10,886 bases of DNA from an uncultured Alphaproteobacteria bacterium (GCA_944391365.1 CALXTH010000098.1:1-10886), one strand, 5' to 3'. Numbered from the stretch's first letter, positions 1 to 5,968 are shown. Translations and numbers: made by a program. The notes: a model not told the origin generated them from the letters alone.

Positions 1-797
1 CCTACAACGTGGCCGAATATATGAGTCACGCCAAAGATCTTGACGAACACAGCCGCGGGGTCGCCTTCTTCTCACTGGAAATGTCCGCAGACCAGCTGGC
101 CAGCCGTATTCTGTCCACCGTTACGCAAACTCCGAGCCACAAAATGCGCACCGGAGAACTTGACGAATCAGAGTTCATCCGCATTGCCGCCGGCGTTCGA
201 GAACTTGAAAACATCCCGTTATACATAGACGATTCGCCCGGCGTCAACATCAACACCATCCGCACCCGCGCCCGGCGCCTGAAACGCAACAAAGGCGTCG
301 GTCTGATCGTCATCGACTATATTCAACTGATTAAGGGCAGCGGAAGCAAACATTCTGAAGGCAACCGCGTAGAGGAACTTTCCGAAATCTCCCGCGGACT
401 AAAAATGCTCGCCAAAGAGCTCAACATCCCGGTCATTGCTCTGTCACAGCTTTCCCGCGGCGTTGAACAACGCGACGACAAACGCCCAATTATGTCCGAC
501 CTGCGTGAATCCGGCTCTATTGAACAAGACGCCGACATCGTCATGTTTGTCTTCCGCGAAAACTACTACATCAAAAACGAAGAACCCAAACAACGGGCCG
601 GTGAGACCCCCGAACATTTCCAAAACCGGCTTGAAGAATGGGAAAACCGCATCCGCCAGACCGAAAACATCGGAGAAGTTATCATCGGCAAACAGCGCCA
701 CGGCCCGACCGGCACCGTCCAGCTGTTCTGGAATGGCGAATTCACCCAGTTTGGCAATCTCGTGCGGGAAGAAAACCTCCCTGATCAAATCGGATAG
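1..797 (+). CDS. dnaB: Replicative DNA helicase DnaB, C-terminal part
   Basis: This is the C-terminal RecA-like ATPase domain of the hexameric helicase that unwinds DNA at the replication fork. The gene is cut by the window edge: the frame is open from the first complete codon at position 3, and the N-terminal domain and Walker A motif lie outside. Visible family motifs are GVAFFSLEMS near the start, the Walker B-type strand LIVIDYIQLI (about 300-330), ALSQLSRGVEQR followed by DLRESGSIEQDAD (about 436-535), and the terminal GTVQLFWNGEFTQFGNL. The C-terminus is complete, with a TAG stop. A charged insertion rich in Glu, Asn and Arg (about 575-665) sits between the last two motifs, a place where DnaB proteins vary. 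The identification rests on the motif order and is firm. Confidence 0.96.
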   Translation, partial: YNVAEYMSHAKDLDEHSRGVAFFSLEMSADQLASRILSTVTQTPSHKMRTGELDESEFIRIAAGVRELENIPLYIDDSPGVNINTIRTRARRLKRNKGVGLIVIDYIQLIKGSGSKHSEGNRVEELSEISRGLKMLAKELNIPVIALSQLSRGVEQRDDKRPIMSDLRESGSIEQDADIVMFVFRENYYIKNEEPKQRAGETPEHFQNRLEEWENRIRQTENIGEVIIGKQRHGPTGTVQLFWNGEFTQFGNLVREENLPDQIG

Positions 798-802
798 TAA
801 CC

Positions 803-976
803 ATGCAGACACTCCGCAATCTGGGCAATTATCTGCTTGTTTTTGCACTAATGTTTGCCTACACCGGCACCCTCTTGTGCTCAATCATCTTTTCCGCCGG
901 CTGGAACATATTTCGCCGAACGATGATAACGTTGCGCCTCGGCATCAAAGCGGCACGACAGAGAATACGACGCTGA
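803..976 (+). CDS. Possible small membrane protein downstream of dnaB
   Basis: A 57-residue ORF starts at an ATG five bases after the dnaB stop. Residues about 8-33 are hydrophobic (LLVFALMFAYTGTLLCSIIF) and could form one membrane helix; the rest is a basic tail ending in RQRIRR, giving a cytoplasmic-tail look. There is no clear Shine-Dalgarno sequence, so it would depend on coupling to dnaB. Its last 96 bases overlap, in antisense, the end of the better supported minus-strand Cys-rich gene. I do not recognise the family. It may be a real short protein or a chance ORF. Confidence 0.3.
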   Translation: MQTLRNLGNYLLVFALMFAYTGTLLCSIIFSAGWNIFRRTMITLRLGIKAARQRIRR

Positions 977-1303
977 AGAAAACTGCGTCATTTCGCTATA
1001 GTCAACTGCCTCTGGCGCAACATGTTTTCCGCATGTACAATCTCCGTGGCACCCGCCTTTTCCGCCACAGTGGCAGGAATGCGTTTCCTCATCATGCCCG
1101 CCGCCGCAGCAATCACCATGAACACCGCCTTGGTTGCAACAACATCCGGAGTCGCCGGCACCGGAATTTTCCGATTCGCCGCTGTCATCTGCATTCAAAA
1201 TCACTTTTTGCATCTGCCGCAGGCGCTCCTTTTGCCCCTCACAACAGCTGCAAGTCCCCTGTACCGGCGTTTTGACAATCAAATCGGCAAGCCATTTAAA
1301 CAT
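881..1303 (-). CDS. Cys/Gly/His-rich protein, putative metal binder
   Basis: A 140-residue protein with 14 cysteines, at residues 18, 20, 21, 54-56, 65, 66, 77, 79, 85, 89, 91 and 117. Most lie in a Gly/His-rich stretch (about 53-94) with CCC, CC, CxC and CHGDCTC patterns, suggesting metal coordination; that function is inferred. The N-terminus MFKWLADLIV is short and amphipathic, without a convincing signal peptide. The start is well supported: AAGGAG lies 8 bases before the ATG. The reading frame crosses no stops despite its biased composition, and it reads away from two CxxCxxCC genes, so the neighbourhood is rich in candidate metal-handling proteins. I do not recognise the family. The last 32 codons overlap the antisense small ORF after dnaB. 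Confidence 0.62.
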   Translation of the reverse strand: MFKWLADLIVKTPVQGTCSCCEGQKERLRQMQKVILNADDSGESENSGAGDSGCCCNQGGVHGDCCGGGHDEETHSCHCGGKGGCHGDCTCGKHVAPEAVDYSEMTQFSSASYSLSCRFDAEAQRYHRSAKYVPAGGKDD

Positions 1304-1330
1304 TTTTATTTCTCCTTAAACATCTTTATG

Positions 1331-1341
1331 CTATAATAGCG
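1331..1341. promoter_or_regulatory. Putative divergent -10 region
   Basis: GCTATAATAGC is a near-perfect inverted repeat that reads TATAAT at 1332-1337 on the plus strand and TATTAT on the minus strand. It lies between the minus-strand Cys-rich gene (start 1303) and the plus-strand CxxCxxCC gene. No good -35 hexamer is visible in either direction, so this is a moderate call based on the -10 element and the divergent gene layout. Confidence 0.4.
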
Positions 1342-1378
1342 CCGTTTGATTACAAAAGACTTAAAGAAGAGGCGGAAA

Positions 1379-1759
1379 TTGAACAAAAAACTGCAAGATT
1401 ACACCGAAGAAGAATGGGAAGCCGTCTGCACCCGCTGCGGCAAATGCTGCCTGCTCAAACTAGAAGACGAAGACACCGGCGACATCTGGTACACCGACAT
1501 CGTCTGCCGCTATTTTGACATTGACAACTGCGCCTGCACCATTTATGACAAGCGCTGCCAACTTGTCCCCGCCTGCCTCAAACTGACCCGGGACAACGTC
1601 GACAAAATCAGCTGGATGCCCGATTCCTGCGCCTACCGCCGCCTGGTCGAAGGCCGCCCGCCGGCACCGCACACCACCATCAAAGGCCGCTGCATTTCGG
1701 AAGATAATGTCCGCGAAGAAGATTACGAAGACCACATCGTAGACTGGAAAGATTTGTAA
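1379..1759 (+). CDS. YcgN/YkgJ-type CxxCxxCC protein (first of tandem pair)
   Basis: A 126-residue protein of the CxxCxxCC family (UPF0260/YkgJ type, often described as a putative zinc- or iron-chelating protein; the biochemical role is not established). From the chosen start, the motif CTRCGKCC lies at residues 17-24. It is preceded by EEEWEAVC, which matches the YcgN pattern, and followed by CRYF..CACTIY and CxKLT cysteines and SCAYR, then a C-terminal IVDWKDL. I prefer the TTG at 1379 because GAGG lies six bases upstream and the putative -10 at 1332-1337 would place transcription start near 1344. An in-frame TTG at 1346 adds 11 residues but would be almost leaderless. The TAATG overlap with the next gene indicates translational coupling. 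Confidence 0.85.
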   Translation: MNKKLQDYTEEEWEAVCTRCGKCCLLKLEDEDTGDIWYTDIVCRYFDIDNCACTIYDKRCQLVPACLKLTRDNVDKISWMPDSCAYRRLVEGRPPAPHTTIKGRCISEDNVREEDYEDHIVDWKDL

Positions 1760-2262
1760 TGAACAACAAAGAATACATGCTTGACCCCGGCATCACCCCC
1801 AATGAGCGTTTCAAAACCTCCGTGGTTGAACCGGAATTCTGGCGCAAAAAAAAGCTTGAACAAATGACCAAAACCGAGTGGGAACTACTCTGCGACGGGT
1901 GCGGCAAATGTTGCCTGAACAAAATCGAAATCAAAGGCAAAATCAAATTCACCAACACGCGCTGCCGTTTCCTTGATTGTCAAAGCTGCCTGTGCAAAAT
2001 CTATCCCCACCGGTTTGAAAAAGTCCCCGACTGCCGTGATATTGACCTTGTTGCCATCCGTGAAAAGCCTCGCTGGCTGCCAAAAACCTGTGCATATTGG
2101 CTGCTTGACAACGGGTTTGACCTCCCGCCCTGGCACCCGCTGATAACCGGCCGTGCCGCCTCCGTCCATGAAGCGGGCATGTCTCTGAAAAACCGAAACA
2201 CAATCTCTGAAAGCGGAATCTCCGATTATGAAAATTACCTTATTGACTGGGAAGACTTATAA
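1759..2262 (+). CDS. YcgN-like UPF0260 protein (second of tandem pair)
   Basis: A 167-residue paralogue of the preceding gene and the closer of the two to E. coli YcgN. It shows FWRKKKLEQMTKTEWELLCDGCGKCC-type organisation, with the CxxCxxCC cysteines at residues 45, 48, 51 and 52. Further cysteines are at 69, 74, 77, 79, 92 and 111, followed by WLPKTCAYWLL and PPWHPLITG. The family has a predicted metal-binding role, without a proven substrate. The start ATG overlaps the upstream TAA by one base, so translation is probably coupled. The first 26 residues precede the family core, and Met7 is an alternative start. Its 3' end overlaps the next gene by 35 bases. Two different paralogues in tandem is less common than a single ycgN. 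Confidence 0.9.
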   Translation: MNNKEYMLDPGITPNERFKTSVVEPEFWRKKKLEQMTKTEWELLCDGCGKCCLNKIEIKGKIKFTNTRCRFLDCQSCLCKIYPHRFEKVPDCRDIDLVAIREKPRWLPKTCAYWLLDNGFDLPPWHPLITGRAASVHEAGMSLKNRNTISESGISDYENYLIDWEDL

Positions 2263-2938
2263 TATTGAACAGGCTTTTGATTTTGACCTCAAAGTCGTCA
2301 AAAACCCCCGCGCCAAAAAACTCACGCTCCGGATAGATTCCAAAGAGCGCCTCCCTGTGTTGACCATTCCCCGCTACTGCTCACAGAAAAAAGCGATCGA
2401 ATTTGTTGAAAATCACCGCCTCTGGATTAAGGAATCTCTGGCGCGCCTGCCCGAACACAAACCCTTTGAAAACGGCGAAACCATCTCTCTTTTCGGCAAA
2501 GACGTCACCATCACTCATGCACCTGAACGCCGTCTCGGCGCCAAGATTGAAGACGGCCGTCTGCTCGTCTCCGGCGATATCGAATTTTTGCACCGGCGGG
2601 ACAAAGACTTCATCAAAAAGAAAGCCCAAAGCGAATTTCTGCGCCGCTCCAATAAATACGCCAAAAAACTCGGCGAAACCATCAACGGCGTCACCATCAA
2701 AGACACCAAATCCCGCTGGGGCAGTTGTTCTTCGCTGAACAACCTCAACTACAACTGGCGGATTGCTCTGGCGCCGGATTTTGTCATCAACTACCTGATG
2801 GCACATGAAGTTGCCCACCTCCGCCATCCGGATCACTCCCAGCGCTTCTGGCATTGTGTCGCCGGCCTCTGCCCTGATTATACGGAAGGCGAATCCTGGC
2901 TGAAACGCCATGGCAAAGACCTCTACCTTTACGAATAA
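2228..2938 (+). CDS. YgjP/M48-like zinc metallohydrolase (DUF45)
   Basis: A 236-residue protein of the YgjP-like metallopeptidase family (DUF45). Residues 25-36 (NPRAKKLTLRID) match the usual N-terminal strand, WGSCS is at 164-168, and the zinc motif HEVAH is at 193-197. H203 in PDHSQRFW is the expected third ligand. The predicted activity is zinc-dependent hydrolysis; no substrate is known from the sequence. There is no signal peptide or membrane segment, so it is probably cytoplasmic. The chosen ATG lies inside the end of the preceding gene (35-base overlap), with only a weak GCGGAA upstream; no alternative start keeps the N-terminal strand. It is likely co-transcribed with the two CxxCxxCC genes, forming a small metalloprotein cluster. 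Length is typical of the family. Confidence 0.88.
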   Translation: MKITLLTGKTYNIEQAFDFDLKVVKNPRAKKLTLRIDSKERLPVLTIPRYCSQKKAIEFVENHRLWIKESLARLPEHKPFENGETISLFGKDVTITHAPERRLGAKIEDGRLLVSGDIEFLHRRDKDFIKKKAQSEFLRRSNKYAKKLGETINGVTIKDTKSRWGSCSSLNNLNYNWRIALAPDFVINYLMAHEVAHLRHPDHSQRFWHCVAGLCPDYTEGESWLKRHGKDLYLYE

Positions 2939-2959
2939 CAGCAGAGCTGAAATATCCTG

Positions 2960-2988
2960 TTGCTTTTTAATAAACAGCACCTTATATT
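2960..2988 (+). promoter_or_regulatory. Predicted promoter of the Bax inhibitor-like gene
   Basis: TTGCTT at 2960-2965, a 17-base spacer and TATATT at 2983-2988 match a sigma-70-type promoter well. Transcription would start near 2995, about 30 bases before the ATG, with AAGGAG between. It separates the following gene from the metallohydrolase operon. Confidence 0.6.
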
Positions 2989-3024
2989 ATTACTGAAACA
3001 GCTTACAAAAGGAGAATTTATAAA

Positions 3025-3744
3025 ATGTTTGAAACCGCAAAAACCCAATCCCGGGCAATGGTCGATGAAGGTCTGAGAGACTATATGCTCAAAGTTTACA
3101 ACTTCATGGCCGGCGGTCTGGCCGTCACGGCGCTCGCCGCTTATATCTGCCTGAACACACCGCTGATCAGAATGTTCTTCAGCGTCAATGCCAACGGGCA
3201 AGTCACCATGTCTGTCTTATCATGGATCATTTTGTTTGCTCCTCTGGCAATGGTCTTTGCTTTCGGCTGGGTCCTGAGCCGCGGTACCATTCAGCAGGTA
3301 CAAATGGTTTTCTGGGGCTTTTCGGCTATTATGGGATTGTCCCTGACACCGGTTCTGCTGGGTTATACCGGCGCCAGCGTTGCCCGCATTTTCTTAATCA
3401 CGGCGGCAATGTTCGGCTCAATGAGCATCTACGGCTACACCACTAAAAGAGACCTGACCTCAATGGGGTCCTTTATGATTATGGGTGTGTGGGGCATTGT
3501 CATTGCCTCCCTGGTCAACCTGTTTTTGCAAAGCCCGGGACTGTCCTATGCCTTGTCTGTCCTGACCGTCATCGTCTTCACGGCATTAACGGCCTATGAC
3601 ACCCAGAAAATCCGCCAGATTTACGGCATGGCCGACGATGGCGAAACCATCACCCGCAAAGCCATCGCCGGAGCTCTGTCTCTGTATATGGACTTTATCA
3701 ACATGTTTCTGGCGCTTCTCCGCCTCTTCGGCGACAGACGCTAA
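3025..3744 (+). CDS. Bax inhibitor-1/YccA family membrane protein
   Basis: A 239-residue integral inner-membrane protein of the Bax inhibitor-1 (UPF0005) family, which includes E. coli YccA and YbhL. Seven hydrophobic segments can be drawn at about residues 26-44, 61-83, 91-113, 117-137, 146-168, 174-191 and 212-233. Family signatures are GYTTKRDLTSMG (137-148), TAYDTQKIR (189-197) and the C-terminal ALSLYMDFINMFLALLRLFG. Members are linked to FtsH-dependent proteolysis or calcium flux; which applies here cannot be told from sequence. The start is supported by GGAG ten bases upstream. It has its own promoter and a strong terminator just after the stop, so it is probably monocistronic. Length is normal for the family. 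Confidence 0.95.
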   Translation: MFETAKTQSRAMVDEGLRDYMLKVYNFMAGGLAVTALAAYICLNTPLIRMFFSVNANGQVTMSVLSWIILFAPLAMVFAFGWVLSRGTIQQVQMVFWGFSAIMGLSLTPVLLGYTGASVARIFLITAAMFGSMSIYGYTTKRDLTSMGSFMIMGVWGIVIASLVNLFLQSPGLSYALSVLTVIVFTALTAYDTQKIRQIYGMADDGETITRKAIAGALSLYMDFINMFLALLRLFGDRR

Positions 3745-3761
3745 TCCCGGCTTCAAGGCCA

Positions 3762-3799
3762 AACAAAGCTCTCCCTCTGAAGGGAGAGTTTTGTTTTTA
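3762..3799. terminator. Bidirectional intrinsic terminator
   Basis: A 15-base stem (3762-3776 with 3781-3795, one G-U pair) encloses a CTGA loop and runs into TTTTGTTTTT on the plus strand. The complementary strand carries an A/T-rich tail too. It sits between the convergent Bax inhibitor-like gene and the first secreted paralogue, so it probably ends both transcripts. Confidence 0.85.
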
Positions 3800-3809
3800 T
3801 TCTTTCCCA

Positions 3810-4553
3810 TTAATAATCCACCAACACCGGCCGAACATAGTAGCTGGTAGTATTGTGATAGCTCCAACTGGTATCACCATCAGACATATCCACAAGGTAG
3901 GGGTTATTATTGCCGCTGACGGTAGATGACCAATACCAAGAATTTGTCAGATCTTGTCCTCTAGCTGCTGTGCTTAGACTATTAATTGTAGATTTATTTT
4001 TATAAATAAGTTGCAATTCATCTAAGGTCGGCAAACGCCCTTTACTACAGAAAGCTCTGGCGGCTTGCGCATTTGCGTTACTCCAAATCATAGTCCCGCT
4101 ACTACCGTTTTTGGCATCTCTAACTGCCACAAAGAAGTCCATGCCGCTGGCTCGAACACCAACAATCTTACCGTCGCAATAATACTGGTCTCCAACAATC
4201 TCCTCCGTCGGCATCTCTTTCTGACAACTTCCGTCTTTCCATTCATATCCGCTTGCACACGTGCATTGAGTATATTTTCCACCGCAGGCGGAGCCTGCGC
4301 CACCGGCATAGCCGGTCCCTGTGCAAGTCAAAGCGAACCCATATTCATCACAGAATTTTTGTTTGCACTCTTCTTCATTCGCACCCAAACATGCCCATTT
4401 ATTTCCAAACGGGCATTTGACTCCCTTGCCGCCATTGCAGGAAGTTTCAGTATACCCCAACGTTTCACAATTTGTTGTTTCTACGCATTGAGCATTCACA
4501 GTTAAAGGAATAAAAGACAGACTTGTCCCGATAAGTAAAAATTTAATATTCAT
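3810..4553 (-). CDS. Secreted Cys-rich protein with DUF1566-like C-terminus (copy 1)
   Basis: A 247-residue protein with a Sec-type signal peptide (MNIKFLLIGTSLSF..., likely cleavage after Ala21, before Gln-Cys; no clear lipobox). The mature N-terminal half (about 23-127) carries 12 cysteines in short modules such as NCETLGY, KCPFGNKWACLG, CGGKYTQC and the EGF-like SGYEWKDGSC, probably disulfide-bonded. Residues about 128-247 resemble DUF1566/FGE-type C-lectin folds: FFVAVRDAKNG, AFCSKGRLPTLDEL, WYWSS and a terminal YYVRPVL. A cell-surface or secreted binding role is inferred. It has a close paralogue at 8836-9588. The start codon is set by a conserved leader junction and signal peptide; the ribosome site is a weak GGGG. 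A dedicated promoter and a long structured leader lie upstream. Confidence 0.88.
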   Translation of the reverse strand: MNIKFLLIGTSLSFIPLTVNAQCVETTNCETLGYTETSCNGGKGVKCPFGNKWACLGANEEECKQKFCDEYGFALTCTGTGYAGGAGSACGGKYTQCTCASGYEWKDGSCQKEMPTEEIVGDQYYCDGKIVGVRASGMDFFVAVRDAKNGSSGTMIWSNANAQAARAFCSKGRLPTLDELQLIYKNKSTINSLSTAARGQDLTNSWYWSSTVSGNNNPYLVDMSDGDTSWSYHNTTSYYVRPVLVDY

Positions 4554-4787
4554 AACTAAGCCCCATTGTTTTGTTAAAACAACACCACCTTAGTTATAAA
4601 AACTGAGGTGGTGAGGAGCTCAATAACTGCACTATCAAAGCAGCCGCTGTTATTCGTCATATCGCGAACCCCGAAGGCAGTAACCCGAAAGTTAAAGGCA
4701 ATATCCTTATTTACCAGCACTCCACACCATAGTGGATATTTTGATAGTAGGTGTTATTGAGACACCATAGTCGGTTTTCCCAACTAC
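4554..4787 (-). promoter_or_regulatory. Structured 5' leader RNA, copy 1
   Basis: This long untranslated leader of copy 1 is partly conserved with the leader at 9589-9850. In transcript order it has P1 (AGTTGG with CCGACT, 4769-4785), P2 (GGTGT with ACACC, 4750-4766) and P3 (TCCAC with GTGGA, 4721-4736). A middle section of about 100 nt is not conserved. A final hairpin pairs CACCACCT with AGGTGGTG (4583-4613). Beside the start codon, TTGTTTT/AAAACAA and CTAAG/CTTAG can form an alternative stem that would cover the weak ribosome site. Conserved stems with divergent loops suggest a functional RNA; the ligand or role is unknown. Confidence 0.6.
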
Positions 4788-4793
4788 ACTTTT

Positions 4794-4858
4794 AGGATAC
4801 CACAATGGAACAAAGTTCGCAAGCACTTTTTCATGTAATCACGAATTTTAGATTTTCA
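4794..4858 (-). promoter_or_regulatory. Promoter of copy 1 with conserved upstream block
   Basis: TTGCGA (4817-4822), 17 bases, then TATCCT (4794-4799) on the minus strand. The second paralogue has TTGCGA-17-TATTCT at the same place. Upstream, AAAATTCGTGATTACAT and an A-rich run are shared by both copies, which could be an activator site or UP element. The predicted transcript begins near 4787. Confidence 0.72.
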
Positions 4859-4867
4859 ACCTGACAA

Positions 4868-4895
4868 AAAGGCTCAGGATTTCTCCCGAGCCTTT
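4868..4895 (-). terminator. Terminator-like hairpin upstream of copy 1 promoter
   Basis: AAAGGCTC stems with one A-C mismatch enclose ATTTCT. On the minus strand the hairpin is followed by five Ts, so it may block readthrough into the promoter of the secreted gene. The T-run on the plus strand is weaker. Confidence 0.5.
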
Positions 4896-4906
4896 ATCTC
4901 TCCGCT

Positions 4907-4996
4907 GGCACAATCTGCACGCAGTGCATTTCTTTGCCCCGATCAACCAACAGCTAACCGATGGGGTGAAGCTGCCTCAGGTCGCGCCAGCTTACC
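4907..4996. repeat. Degenerate repeat fragment related to 10130-10277
   Basis: Short blocks are shared in order with the region at 10130-10277: GGCACAATCTG, TGCCCC, ACCGATGGG, then CTGCCTCAGGTCGC and GCGCCAGCTT. No open frame is convincing in either copy. It looks like a decayed palindromic repeat or gene remnant lying between the secreted gene and rpmH. Confidence 0.5.
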
Positions 4997-5006
4997 ACAT
5001 TTTTCC

Positions 5007-5035
5007 TTGACAAAAAGAAAAAAACAAAATACAAA
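5007..5035 (+). promoter_or_regulatory. rpmH promoter
   Basis: A perfect TTGACA (5007-5012), 17 bases and TACAAA (5030-5035). It faces rpmH and leaves a leader of about 88 nt. It is the strongest -35 match in the window, consistent with a ribosomal protein gene. Confidence 0.75.
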
Positions 5036-5049
5036 AGGCATGTTCCGAG

Positions 5050-5114
5050 GCCTGCCCGGGGCAGGCTTAAATAATAAATAACAATAACCGGGCTTACAAC
5101 AAGAGCCCCTTTTT
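5050..5114 (+). promoter_or_regulatory. rpmH leader hairpins
   Basis: Two hairpins lie in the predicted rpmH leader. The first is a GC-rich GCCTGCC-CGG-GGCAGGC at 5050-5066. The second, GGGCT with AGCCC (5090-5108), is followed by CTTTTT and resembles a weak attenuator. They may tune expression of the rpmH-rnpA-yidD transcript; no mechanism is shown. Confidence 0.4.
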
Positions 5115-5129
5115 AACCGGAGAAATAAA

Positions 5130-5264
5130 ATGAAACGTACTTATCAACCGAGCAAACTGGTCAGAGCTCGTCGTCACGGCTTCCGCGCCCGCATGGCAAC
5201 CAAAAACGGCCGCAAGGTTTTGGCCGCCCGCCGCGCCAGAGGACGTGCAAAACTTTCTGCATAA
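5130..5264 (+). CDS. rpmH: 50S ribosomal protein L34
   Basis: A 44-residue, highly basic protein that is clearly L34: MKRTYQPSKLVRARRHGFRA at the start, then a typical RMATKNGRKVLAARRARGR segment and a short KLSA end. It is a small component of the large ribosomal subunit that binds 23S rRNA. GGAG lies eight bases upstream of the ATG. It is the first gene of the conserved rpmH-rnpA-yidD block and has its own promoter and a hairpin-containing leader. The rnpA start follows 20 bases after its stop, so the two are almost certainly co-transcribed, as in most bacteria. Length is normal. Confidence 0.98.
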   Translation: MKRTYQPSKLVRARRHGFRARMATKNGRKVLAARRARGRAKLSA

Positions 5265-5284
5265 GGCATATAGCTGTTATTGCA

Positions 5285-5689
5285 ATGAAAATTTTGACGA
5301 TTAAAAAGCGTAAAGATTTTCTCAGAGCCGCCTCCAGAGGGCAACGGGTGCCGACGCATACCGTCCTCGTTCAGGCGGCTCCGAACAAATTTAAAGAAGA
5401 CACCACAACCTATATCGGCTATACCACCACAAAAAAAATCGGCAAAGCCCATGTGCGCAACCGTGCCCGCCGCCGGATGCGTGCCGCGGCGAGAGAACTG
5501 TTTCCCAGTCATGCCATGGAGGGCTATTCCTACGTCCTGATCGGCCGTTTTGACACGGCAGATTGCCCCTTTGAGCATCTCCGACAAGACATAATCTACG
5601 CACTCAAAAAAATAACCAAACTCTTCACTCAACCGGAGGAAAACAGCCCTGATACATCCTCTCTCTCATCTGCTGATTCTCAGCATTAA
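5285..5689 (+). CDS. rnpA: Ribonuclease P protein component
   Basis: A 134-residue basic protein that assists the RNase P RNA in cutting the 5' leader from tRNA precursors. The start MKILTIKKRKDFLRAASRG and the RNR motif KKIGKAHVRNRARRRMRAA (residues 50-68, R58-N59-R60) are diagnostic, and SYVLIGR (82-88) matches the last core strand. After about residue 115 there is a Ser/Pro-rich tail that is not part of the family core; its DNA overlaps the N-terminal codons of yidD in another frame, which may explain its composition. No strong ribosome binding site is visible, so it probably depends on rpmH translation. Confidence 0.96.
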   Translation: MKILTIKKRKDFLRAASRGQRVPTHTVLVQAAPNKFKEDTTTYIGYTTTKKIGKAHVRNRARRRMRAAARELFPSHAMEGYSYVLIGRFDTADCPFEHLRQDIIYALKKITKLFTQPEENSPDTSSLSSADSQH

Positions 5690-5906
5690 ATTTTATCAAA
5701 AATTCATTTCGCCTTTGTTTCCCGGCGTCTGCCGCTACCGTCCGACTTGCTCGCAATACATGATTGAAGCCATCCAAACACACGGCCTGATAAAAGGAAT
5801 ATATCTCGGAGTCCGCCGCCTGCTGCGGTGTCATCCCTGGGGTGGTTCGGGCTATGACCCGGTTCCGCCGCCAAACCCCAAAAAACAAAATCACCGCAGA
5901 CATTGA
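5649..5906 (+). CDS. yidD: Membrane protein insertion efficiency factor YidD (CTG start)
   Basis: An 85-residue protein of the YidD family, a small membrane-associated factor that helps YidC-dependent insertion. The core is intact: IKFYQKFISPLFPGVCRYRPTCSQYM, then GLIKGIYLGVRRLLRCHPW and GGSGYDPVP. The conserved N-terminal helix begins upstream of the first TTG (5715), and no ATG, GTG or TTG lies in frame between the stop at 5613 and there. A CTG at 5649 has GGAGGA eight bases upstream and gives the expected length, so I take it as the start; ATA at 5652 is a less likely alternative. The gene overlaps the end of rnpA by 41 bases, a typical arrangement. Confidence 0.88.
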   Translation: MIHPLSHLLILSIKFYQKFISPLFPGVCRYRPTCSQYMIEAIQTHGLIKGIYLGVRRLLRCHPWGGSGYDPVPPPNPKKQNHRRH

Positions 5907-5968
5907 ACAGAAACAAACTTTCGCTTGCCTTTCGGTCAAAAATAGATTAAACATGATGCGGCAGATTA

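Noticed and set aside
436..1275. Long plus-strand ORF overlapping the end of dnaB
   Set aside because: It is a frame shadow of dnaB and then of the minus-strand Cys-rich gene; its composition is not protein-like.
4709..4734. Leader peptide (ATG GTG TGG AGT ...) in leader 1
   Set aside because: The frame closes after seven codons in copy 1 but stays open much longer in copy 2, and neither has a ribosome site. Conservation is better explained by the P3 stem.
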